Shown here: positions 1 through 4,954 of the stretch, piece after piece
Layout of the letters: every line of letters begins with the position of its first letter
Position numbering within the stretch: the stretch's first letter is position 1
Assembly (NCBI GenBank): GCA_031274985.1
Contig: JAISPK010000034.1
Span: forward strand, 1 to 9,425
Source: Coriobacteriales bacterium
Lineage (GTDB): Bacteria > Actinomycetota > Coriobacteriia > Coriobacteriales > UBA8131
Length of the DNA: 9,425 bases
Direction of reading: 5' to 3'
Translations under genes and position numbers: made by a program
The notes under the pieces: model-generated
The model's database searches: none
Told to the model about the DNA's origin: nothing
Seen by the model: only the letters and a program-made list of their open reading frames with translations

Positions 1-84
1 CGCGACCCCCTCTGTCGTTCCCGCGACCCCCTCTGTCGTTCCCGCGACCCCCTCTGTCGTTCCCGCGACCCCCTCTGTCGTTCC
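1..84 (+). repeat. Tandem array A: four 21-bp units inside hypF
   Basis: Four identical 21-bp units begin at 1, 22, 43 and 64, each starting CGCGACCCCC and ending TGTCGTTCC. A fifth copy begins at 85 (CGCGA) and then runs into the palindrome. The unit is seven codons (RDPLCRS), so copy number can change without shifting the hypF frame. The array touches the window edge, so the true copy number is unknown. Confidence 0.95.
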
Positions 85-576
85 CGCGAAGGCGGGAACC
101 CATACCCTGTCATCCCGAACAACCCCCCTGTCATCCCGAGCAACCCCCCTGTCATCCCGAGCAACCCCCCTGTCATCCCGAGCAACCCCCCTGTCATCCT
201 GAGCGCAGCGAAGGATCCAATCCCTATCCCCACGCGCGATCTCATCCTCTCCCTCCTCGACGGCATGCAATCAGGCAACTCCGTCGCCGAGCTGGCTCAC
301 TCTTTTCATCTGGGCTTCATGCAGGCACTGGTTGCTACCGCCTGTCTGGCCAGAGAGCAAACCGCACGGGAGACCGTGGCCCTTTCCGGAGGCGTATTCA
401 ACAACCGCTTTATTGCCACTCACCTGCCACGCATGTTGCGCGAGGAGGGGTTCACCGTGCTCACCCATAAGAATCTTCCACCCAATGACGGCTGTATTTC
501 TTATGGTCAGGCGATGGTTGCGCTGGCGCAGCTTAACAAATCCGCAGAAGCTGGTACACTACCACTATGTGTTTAG
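1..576 (+). CDS. hypF: HypF carbamoyltransferase, C-terminal part (5' end outside window)
   Basis: HypF uses carbamoyl phosphate and ATP to carbamoylate the C-terminal Cys of HypE, the first step toward the cyanide ligands of [NiFe]-hydrogenase. Only the end of the Kae1-like domain is present. From about base 232 the translation matches the family: TRDLILSLLDGM, then AELAHSFHLGF, the glycine-rich VALSGGVFNNRF, and PPNDGCISYGQA near the end. The frame has no stop back to base 1, so the ATG at 265 is internal and the true start is upstream of the window. Bases 1-231 are tandem repeats read in frame, giving four RDPLCRS heptads and then PVIPSNP-type heptads. They fall in the linker before the last helical segment of the domain, which I recall as variable in length among homologues. 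The stop overlaps hypC by 10 bp. Identity is secure; whether the expanded protein is fully active cannot be told. Confidence 0.87.
   Translation, partial: RDPLCRSRDPLCRSRDPLCRSRDPLCRSREGGNPYPVIPNNPPVIPSNPPVIPSNPPVIPSNPPVILSAAKDPIPIPTRDLILSLLDGMQSGNSVAELAHSFHLGFMQALVATACLAREQTARETVALSGGVFNNRFIATHLPRMLREEGFTVLTHKNLPPNDGCISYGQAMVALAQLNKSAEAGTLPLCV
80..99. repeat. Perfect palindrome GTTCCCGC-GAAG-GCGGGAAC
   Basis: An 8-bp perfect stem with a GAAG loop. Its form, TTCCC-N8-GGGAA, resembles dispersed bacterial palindromic repeats such as the neisserial dRS3 class; this is a likeness from memory, not a search result. Its left arm is the end of array A (cgttcccgcga), suggesting that array A grew from one edge of this element. 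It is read in frame within hypF as RSREGGN. Confidence 0.8.
109..192 (+). repeat. Tandem array B: four 21-bp units inside hypF
   Basis: Units begin at 109, 130, 151 and 172. Each starts GTCATCCCGA and ends CAACCCCCCT, with only a g/a difference in the first copy (CCGAAC against CCGAGC). The unit is seven codons (VIPSNPP; VIPNNPP in the first). A fifth start at 193 changes into the dispersed-repeat motif GTCATCCTGAGCGCAGCG. Array B has the same period as array A and similar bases (GTC, TCCCG, ACCCCC), so the two may be diverged versions of one minisatellite. Confidence 0.95.
193..218 (+). repeat. Dispersed-repeat motif ending in GCAGCGAAGGATCC
   Basis: The stretch starts GTCATCCTGAGCGCAGCG and ends AAGGATCC. 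It is a weak inverted repeat (ATCCT/AGGAT ends). From general knowledge, GTCATCCTGAGC...GCGAAGGATCC is a short intergenic repeat seen in many copies in unrelated bacteria. Here it is translated in frame as VILSAAKDP, immediately before the conserved HypF sequence resumes. Its head matches the array B unit, so it probably seeded that array. Confidence 0.65.
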
Positions 577-797
577 CTATTCCAGCAATAATCGAGTCGA
601 TAGACAAAGACGGCATCGCCCAGGTAAATGTCCTTGGCGTCACCCGTAAAGCGGCGCTTGACCTTGTTCCTCATGCGGCGCTGGGTGACTATGTGCTGGT
701 TCATGCCGGTTATGCCATTGAGGTCATTGACGAGGTAATGGCCAAGGAAACACTCGACCTTATCGCGGATTTTCCTGAACTGGCTGAGGGATTCTGA
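567..797 (+). CDS. hypC: HypC hydrogenase maturation chaperone
   Basis: A 76-residue HypC/HupF-family protein that pairs with HypD to carry the Fe(CN)2CO group and delivers it to the hydrogenase large-subunit precursor in the cytoplasm. The N-terminus MCLAIPA has the essential Cys2, exposed after removal of Met1. The central VHAGYAIEVID (His46) is the other conserved family segment. The length is normal for the family. The start at 567 is fixed by the requirement for Met-Cys and lies inside the end of hypF (10-bp overlap in another frame). No clear Shine-Dalgarno is seen, so translation is probably coupled to hypF. hypD starts 15 bp after the stop. Confidence 0.96.
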   Translation: MCLAIPAIIESIDKDGIAQVNVLGVTRKAALDLVPHAALGDYVLVHAGYAIEVIDEVMAKETLDLIADFPELAEGF

Positions 798-812
798 GTA
801 CCCGCAGGCACT

Positions 813-1937
813 ATGGACACTGCCTTTCTCAACAAGTTCAAAGATCCTGCCCTTTCTCGAGGCCTCGTGGATCGGATAAAAGCCCTCTCTCAACAACTTG
901 AGGCCACGCCGGGCAACAAGACGCTGAATCTCATGGAAGTCTGCGGCACGCATACCGTTGCGATTGCAAAAAGCGGCCTCAGAAGCGTATTGCCAAAGAA
1001 TATCAAGCTCATCAGCGGCCCCGGGTGTCCCGTGTGCGTCACGGCAAACAACGACATCGACCGCATCATTGCAGCAACCCGCCTGCCGCAGGTAACCGTC
1101 ACGACGTTTGGCGACATGATACGCGTGCCCGGGTCAAGCACCTCTCTGCAGGAGCGCAGGGCAGAGGGCGCAAGCGTCGAGGTGGTCTATTCTCCCCTTG
1201 ATGCTCTCAACAAAGCCCTCGAGAATCCTGAGCAGCAAATAATATTCATCGGTGTTGGCTTTGAGACCACCACGCCGCTGGTTGCCGCTACGGTCAAACG
1301 GGCTCAGGCTGCGGGCATTGAGAACTTCTCCGTGCTCACGGCTCATAAGAGGGTTACCCCGGCACTCGATGCCCTGGCCCGTGATTCGGATATTGCTCTG
1401 GACGGGCTCATATTGCCGGGTCATGTGAGCACGATAATCGGCTCGCGTCCCTATAGATTCCTGGCTGATTGTTACGGTATACCTTCGGTCATCGCCGGTT
1501 TTGAGCCGGTAGATCTTTTGCTGGCAATAACGCAGTTGCTTGAGCAAATCGTGAGCCAAAAGTCGAGCGTAGAGATTGCCTACGGTCGTGCGGTACACGA
1601 GGAGGGCAACGAGCAGGCATGCGCCGTCATCGACGAGGTGTTCACCCCGGCTCAAGCCACATGGCGCGGGCTGGGCGCTATCCCTGATTCTGCGCATGTG
1701 CTGAAGGATGAATACGCCCGTTTTGACGCCCTCAGGCGTTTTGATCTCCAGAACCTTACCGAGCCCACCGTAGAGCCGAGAGGCTGCCGCTGCGGGGACG
1801 TTCTCAAAGGCATTATGGCGCCGAGCGAATGCTCCCTGTTTGGCACAGCTTGCACTCCTGCGCACCCGGTAGGTCCCTGCATGGTATCCGGCGAAGGCAG
1901 TTGCGCAGCTTATTACAAATATCAGATTGAGGTATAG
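813..1937 (+). CDS. hypD: HypD Fe-S maturation protein
   Basis: A 374-residue HypD, full length for the family. With HypC it forms the scaffold on which the Fe(CN)2CO group of [NiFe]-hydrogenase is built; it carries a [4Fe-4S] cluster. Visible motifs in order: MEVCGTHT (Cys44, His48), GPGCPVC (Cys72, Cys75), FGDMIRVPGS (99-108), GVGFETTTP (147-155), LPGHVSTIIG (201-210), AGFEPVDLL (228-236). The Cys-rich C-terminus has Cys325, 327, 340, 347, 356 and 364, including the cluster ligands. The start gives a typical N-terminus (LNKFKDPALSRGLVDRI). The ribosome binding site is weak (CGCAGG), consistent with read-through translation in the operon. hypE starts 3 bp after the stop. Nothing abnormal is seen. 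Confidence 0.97.
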   Translation: MDTAFLNKFKDPALSRGLVDRIKALSQQLEATPGNKTLNLMEVCGTHTVAIAKSGLRSVLPKNIKLISGPGCPVCVTANNDIDRIIAATRLPQVTVTTFGDMIRVPGSSTSLQERRAEGASVEVVYSPLDALNKALENPEQQIIFIGVGFETTTPLVAATVKRAQAAGIENFSVLTAHKRVTPALDALARDSDIALDGLILPGHVSTIIGSRPYRFLADCYGIPSVIAGFEPVDLLLAITQLLEQIVSQKSSVEIAYGRAVHEEGNEQACAVIDEVFTPAQATWRGLGAIPDSAHVLKDEYARFDALRRFDLQNLTEPTVEPRGCRCGDVLKGIMAPSECSLFGTACTPAHPVGPCMVSGEGSCAAYYKYQIEV

Positions 1938-1940
1938 GAC

Positions 1941-2993
1941 ATGTCCGAAATCATAACCCTGGCTCACGGAAGCGGCGGCACGCAGATGAAGCGCCTCATT
2001 GACGAGCTGCTCACCAGCACCTATGGCAATGACTTACTGCTCACGGGAGACGACGCAGCGGTTCTCGAGCTGAGCGAGCTCAGTGACCCGGGCGCGCGCC
2101 TGGCGTTTACCACCGATAGCTATGTGGTAACCCCGCACTTCTTTCCCGGCGGCAACATCGGCCAGCTTGCGATCTTTGGCACGGTCAACGACTTGGCCAC
2201 CAGTGGTGCCAGGCCGCTCTATCTCTCATTGGGTTTTATTCTCGAGGAGGGTTTTGCGCTGAGTACCCTGGAGCAGCTTGCCACTGACATTGCTGCTGCG
2301 GCCTTACATGCCGGCGTGCAGATTGTCACCGGCGACACCAAGGTAGTGGAGCGCGGCAAGGGCGATGGCATCTATATCAACTGCAGCGGAGTGGGTGTCA
2401 TTGCTCCGGGCAGAGTGCTGAGCGGCCACAACTGCAAGCCGGGAGACGCGATATTGCTCTCCGGAACCCTCGGGGATCACGGCATTACCATCGTCTCCAC
2501 GCGTGAAGGTCTCAGCTTTGAGGCACCGATACAAAGTGACGCAGCGCCGTTGAGCGAGCTGGTACAGGCAGTGATTGATGCCGCTCCGCATGCGCGCTGT
2601 TTTCGCGACCCCACCCGAGGTGGCCTGGCTTCAACGCTCAACGAGCTGGCGCGCCAGAGTGGCACCTGTATGCTGGTGGACGAGAGTGCGGTGCCGGTTA
2701 AAGACGCCGTACGCGGTGCCTCTGACATGCTGGGCTACGACCTCTATCACCTGGCCAATGAAGGCAAGATGGTGGCCATAGTGCCTGCCGAAGAAGCTGA
2801 CAGGGCTCTGGAGGCCATGCGCCGATCTCCTCATGGTTATGGCGAGGATGCTGCGATTATCGGCAGAGTAGTGGCCCTGGATGAACCGAACTTGCCGCGA
2901 AGCACTCTTACGCAGGCCTTTGTGCAAACCGCCCTGGGTACGCTCAGGGTCATGGATGAGCTGAACGGTGAGCAGCTTCCACGGATCTGCTAG
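1941..2993 (+). CDS. hypE: HypE carbamoyl dehydratase
   Basis: A 350-residue HypE of the PurM/AIR-synthase-like ATPase family. It dehydrates, using ATP, the thiocarboxamide made by HypF on its own C-terminal Cys to a thiocyanate, then passes cyanide to the HypCD iron. Motifs: AHGSGG (8-13), GDDAAV (36-41), FFPGGNIG (67-74), GTVNDLA (80-86), GDTKVV (131-136), RDPTRGGLA (222-230). The protein ends exactly in PRIC, so acceptor Cys350 is present and the gene is intact. GAGG about 10 bases before the start serves as ribosome binding site. It is the last recognisable hyp gene here; the next gene starts 18 bp later on the same strand and may be cotranscribed. Confidence 0.97.
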   Translation: MSEIITLAHGSGGTQMKRLIDELLTSTYGNDLLLTGDDAAVLELSELSDPGARLAFTTDSYVVTPHFFPGGNIGQLAIFGTVNDLATSGARPLYLSLGFILEEGFALSTLEQLATDIAAAALHAGVQIVTGDTKVVERGKGDGIYINCSGVGVIAPGRVLSGHNCKPGDAILLSGTLGDHGITIVSTREGLSFEAPIQSDAAPLSELVQAVIDAAPHARCFRDPTRGGLASTLNELARQSGTCMLVDESAVPVKDAVRGASDMLGYDLYHLANEGKMVAIVPAEEADRALEAMRRSPHGYGEDAAIIGRVVALDEPNLPRSTLTQAFVQTALGTLRVMDELNGEQLPRIC

Positions 2994-3011
2994 AGCTTCC
3001 AGGCCAGCAAC

Positions 3012-3578
3012 ATGACGCCAAAGTCTCCCCAGAAAAAAACCAGCCAACCCCCGGAGTCCCCGGGTCTTGATTACGCAGCTTGGCGTGCTTTAGCGCTGCA
3101 GCCGTGGTTGGTCCATCTGCACGGCAACCGCTTTGCCTCTGTGCTGGCTATAAAAGGGCAGCCGGGAGAGGCAGAAAACAAAGGGCAGCCACCCTTCTTC
3201 GGCTCAGACGGCGAGGCGCTGGAAAGTGCTTTTGTTGCATTGGGATGGGGGAGTAATAATTGGTGCGGAATAGCGCTCGACCTCCCCGGCAAGGGAGTTG
3301 TGAGTGAGCAGGATCTTCGAATGCTGATTGAGATAATCGACCCTACGGTGCTGCTTGCGCTTGACCGCATGGCCGCTTTGAAGCTAAAAGAAAGTTATGG
3401 AGAGCTGCTACCCTCTATCCCCGAGCCAGGCATCATGACCAAACTCCTCGGAAGAGCGCTGGTCTTTGTTGATGGCTTTGAAGCGGCGCTGACCTCTCAA
3501 CAAGAGGATGAAGCCAAGCGCCGGGCATGGCAACAGCTCAAAGCGATAAAGACTAGTCCTCTTCTATCTCATCAATAG
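3012..3578 (+). CDS. Divergent uracil-DNA-glycosylase-fold-like protein, function unknown
   Basis: A 188-residue soluble protein with no signal peptide or membrane segment. Three segments follow the order of the family 4/5 uracil-DNA glycosylase fold. GQPGEAENKGQPPFFG (49-64), followed by SDGEAL, resembles the family GEAPG...E..GRPFVG..G..L block. IIDPTVLLALDRMAALKL (108-125) resembles the core strand and helix I.P.VILALG..AA..L. AKRRAWQQLKAIK (168-180) resembles the closing KR.VWEDLK helix. The likely catalytic elements are missing: the first motif is altered, VDGFEA stands where HPS/HPA is expected, and the four iron-sulfur cysteines of family 4 are absent (only Cys85). This is motif comparison by eye, so the family call is tentative. 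The gene is 18 bp after hypE and its 3' end overlaps the ferredoxin gene tail-to-tail by 26 bp. The Lys/Pro/Ser-rich first ~18 residues look disordered; the start is not firmly fixed. Confidence 0.6.
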   Translation: MTPKSPQKKTSQPPESPGLDYAAWRALALQPWLVHLHGNRFASVLAIKGQPGEAENKGQPPFFGSDGEALESAFVALGWGSNNWCGIALDLPGKGVVSEQDLRMLIEIIDPTVLLALDRMAALKLKESYGELLPSIPEPGIMTKLLGRALVFVDGFEAALTSQQEDEAKRRAWQQLKAIKTSPLLSHQ

Positions 3579-3741
3579 CGCCCATAGGGCATTCTTCCAT
3601 GCAGTCGCCGCAGGCGTTGCAGGCATCCTCATTGACGGGCGCAGCAACATTGTTGACGATGTCCAGGACACCCTGTTCACAAGCATCTACGCAGATACCA
3701 CAGGCAGAACACTCATCGGCGTTAATAATAGGACGTGGCAT
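3553..3741 (-). CDS. 2[4Fe-4S] ferredoxin
   Basis: A 62-residue bacterial-type ferredoxin, a cytoplasmic low-potential electron carrier. Two four-cysteine motifs are seen: Cys11-x2-Cys14-x2-Cys17-x3-Cys21 and Cys41-x2-Cys44-x2-Cys47-x3-Cys51-Pro. The second has the usual CP ending; the first has Glu22 in place of Pro. The C-terminus is strongly acidic (DEIEED). I chose the ATG at 3741 over one nine codons upstream because GAAAGGAG lies five bases before it and MPRPIINADEC is a normal ferredoxin N-terminus. It may serve a hydrogenase matured by the adjacent hyp genes, but this rests on proximity alone. Its 3' end runs into the opposing gene, and no terminator hairpin with a T-tract is visible. 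Confidence 0.93.
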   Translation of the reverse strand: MPRPIINADECSACGICVDACEQGVLDIVNNVAAPVNEDACNACGDCMEECPMGAIDEIEED

Positions 3742-3746
3742 TATTG

Positions 3747-3754
3747 CTCCTTTC
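3747..3754 (-). promoter_or_regulatory. Strong ribosome binding site of the ferredoxin gene
   Basis: On the minus strand GAAAGGAG is followed by CAATA and then the ATG at 3741. This near-perfect Shine-Dalgarno decides the ferredoxin start and suggests high expression. Confidence 0.85.
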
Positions 3755-3761
3755 AAAATTC

Positions 3762-3798
3762 GTTTCAATTCCCTTTAAGTACAAACGAGGCGTGAGAC
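3762..3798 (-). repeat. Solitary CRISPR-repeat-like 37-mer upstream of ferredoxin
   Basis: On the minus strand a 37-nt stretch begins GTCTCACGCC and ends GGGAATTGAAAC. The ATTGAAAC 3' end, the GT start, the 37-nt length and the near-inverted ends (GTCTC/GAAAC) are typical of CRISPR repeats in type I and III systems. There is only one copy: the ferredoxin ribosome binding site follows at once on one side, and no second copy appears on the other. No cas gene is in the window. It may be a relic or orphan repeat, or a chance likeness in the ferredoxin 5' leader. Confidence 0.3.
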
Positions 3799-3952
3799 TT
3801 ATTCGCTCCACCGCCACCCTGAGAGGGCAAGTTCTACCCCTGTGCGGTGCAAAAAAAGTGGTGTACCGTCTCGCTCGCGTGAATATACAGAAAAGCATCG
3901 AGTCATGCAAGTCTTAATTATTTGTATCCGCTAAACGGTTGTTAAAGCCCTA

Positions 3953-3989
3953 AAGCATGGGCAAAGGCCAGTGCCTGGTTTTGCTGCTT
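3953..3989. other. Imperfect hairpin in the ferredoxin-tad intergenic region
   Basis: Arms AAGCA (3953-3957) and TGCTT (3985-3989) enclose GCAAAGGCCAG (3961-3971) and CTGGTTTTGC (3975-3984), with a TGC loop. The stem has about 15 pairs, one G-T wobble, a one-base bulge and a three-base bulge. No T-run follows on either strand, so it is not a standard terminator. A second small stem (CGCAG 3993-3997 with CTGCG 4011-4015) lies beside it. It could be part of a leader RNA, a small RNA or a protein-binding site. Between about 3799 and 3950 I see no other feature. Confidence 0.4.
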
Positions 3990-4042
3990 GTGCGCAGAAC
4001 ACACTTCCCGCTGCGAATACCTCACTACCTGCTTCAATGTCC

Positions 4043-4114
4043 GGTTTAGATTTGGTTTAGAAATTGCTTAGGTCGGTTTAGTTTTAGTTGAGATGCCATC
4101 AAGTGCCGGTTTAG
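4043..4114 (+). promoter_or_regulatory. Phased GGTTTAG direct repeats, candidate OmpR/PhoB-type operator
   Basis: Exact GGTTTAG copies start at 4043, 4054, 4075 and 4108, with a degenerate copy (TGCTTAG) at 4065. The starts are 11, 11, 10 and 33 bp apart, so all fall on one face of the helix. Seven-base direct repeats with AT-rich four-base gaps (ATTT, AAAT) are the layout known for PhoB and other OmpR-family response regulators, although the bases differ from the E. coli Pho box. A reverse-strand near copy (CTAAACGG) is at 3931. The set ends 57 bp before the cpaB start, so it probably controls the tad operon. No matching regulator gene is in view. Confidence 0.55.
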
Positions 4115-4117
4115 GTT
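4088..4117 (+). promoter_or_regulatory. Weak candidate promoter for the tad operon
   Basis: TTGAGA (4088-4093) and TAGGTT (4112-4117) with an 18-bp gap form a poor sigma-70-like pair. It is interleaved with the GGTTTAG repeats, as expected for an activator-dependent promoter with a poor -10. It is a guess from position as much as sequence. Confidence 0.2.
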
Positions 4118-4171
4118 TGCCTGTCATGCTGGGAGGGTAGGAAAACCTCAGCAGAGAGGGGAAGTGGCCCG

Positions 4172-4954
4172 GTGGCAATAATCAATAAACTCAGTTCGGC
4201 AAAAAAGCGCATGATCATCGCAGTTCTCGCCGGTTTGGCCGCAGCGCTGTTGATGTTTGCCTATGCAGGCAATCTCGAAGCTCAGGCAAATGCTGCCCAA
4301 AGAGCTGCCCTTGAGGAGTATGGCGGTACACGCACTGAGGTCCTCGTTGCAACAAAGGACCTCTTACCCGGCGAGGAATTATCTGCAGACAACACCACGA
4401 TGAAGCCCTGGCTCGTTGACCTGCTTCCTTCAGGGGTTCTCACAAACCCAGGAGAGGCGTATGGCAAGACGTTAGCCTTTCCGGTATACCACAACGAACC
4501 TATTGCGGCGGTTAAGCTGGGGGGCAGAGGGGAGCTCATTCAGGTTCCCGATGGCCTCAGCGCTCTCAGCGTACCCATTAGGGACGACATGGCGGTAGGA
4601 GGCTCGCTGCTTCCGGGAAGCTCCGTGGATGTCTATGCCATAGGGGCCAATCAGGTTAGTCTGGTGCTCTCGGACGTTTTGGTCTTAGAGTGCTCAAACG
4701 GCATGGGGATGCAACAATCAGACAGCAGGGAGAGCGCAGGAGTTGTGTTGGGAAGCAGTTCGCGTGCAGCGCTCAAATGGATCACCCTGGCGGTGAGAGA
4801 TGAAACAGTCACTGAATTGCTGCACGCTGCGCGCGACAATACGCTTTGTTTAGTGTTGCCGGGGCTCAATGCCGGGGCATCGCTCACGCAGTACTCTTTG
4901 GACAACTCCTCCTCAGCAGAAGCTCCCCTGGACGGGGGAGGGTGGCAGCGATGA
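4172..4954 (+). CDS. cpaB: Flp pilus assembly protein CpaB/RcpC
   Basis: A 260-residue CpaB/RcpC-family protein, an accessory of Tad pilus assembly thought to act in the envelope near the pilus exit channel. It has a basic start (KLSSAKKR), one membrane helix at about 13-31, an SAF domain at about 54-115 (VLVATKDLLPGEELSADN...), and an RcpC-like beta domain at about 124-236 (ALSVPIRDDMAVGGSLLPGSSVDV). The LPGSSVDVYAI stretch is characteristic. The C-terminus is Ser/Gly-rich. It starts with GTG after a purine-rich GAGGGGAAG (4156-4164). It is the first gene of the tad operon and its stop overlaps the tadZ start by 4 bp (ATGA). The length is normal for the family. Confidence 0.9.
   Translation: MAIINKLSSAKKRMIIAVLAGLAAALLMFAYAGNLEAQANAAQRAALEEYGGTRTEVLVATKDLLPGEELSADNTTMKPWLVDLLPSGVLTNPGEAYGKTLAFPVYHNEPIAAVKLGGRGELIQVPDGLSALSVPIRDDMAVGGSLLPGSSVDVYAIGANQVSLVLSDVLVLECSNGMGMQQSDSRESAGVVLGSSSRAALKWITLAVRDETVTELLHAARDNTLCLVLPGLNAGASLTQYSLDNSSSAEAPLDGGGWQR

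Noticed and set aside
265..576. HypF fragment starting at ATG 265 as a separate short gene
   Set aside because: The frame is open to base 1, conserved HypF sequence begins before 265, and no ribosome binding site precedes that ATG.
1134..1967. 277-residue minus-strand open frame across hypD
   Set aside because: It is a shadow of hypD, whose conserved motifs are intact over the whole stretch.
3493..3507. CCTCT-CAACA-AGAGG hairpin as a terminator for the ferredoxin transcript
   Set aside because: The stem is only 5 bp, has no T-run, and lies inside the opposing coding region.
3722..3917. Overlapping small open frames on both strands (62 and 60 residues) upstream of the ferredoxin
   Set aside because: They cover the ferredoxin leader and the CRISPR-like repeat, have no ribosome binding site, and resemble no family I recognise.
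3762..3960. A true CRISPR array
   Set aside because: There is only one repeat-like copy, no regularly spaced second copy, and no cas gene in the window.
3799..4171. A cyclic-di-GMP riboswitch controlling the pilus operon
   Set aside because: I looked for the conserved GEMM core bases and paired stems before cpaB and did not find them.
4846..4950. Upstream start adding 35 residues to TadZ
   Set aside because: It would overlap cpaB by 109 bp without a good ribosome binding site, whereas ATG 4951 has GGGAGGG and an ATGA junction.
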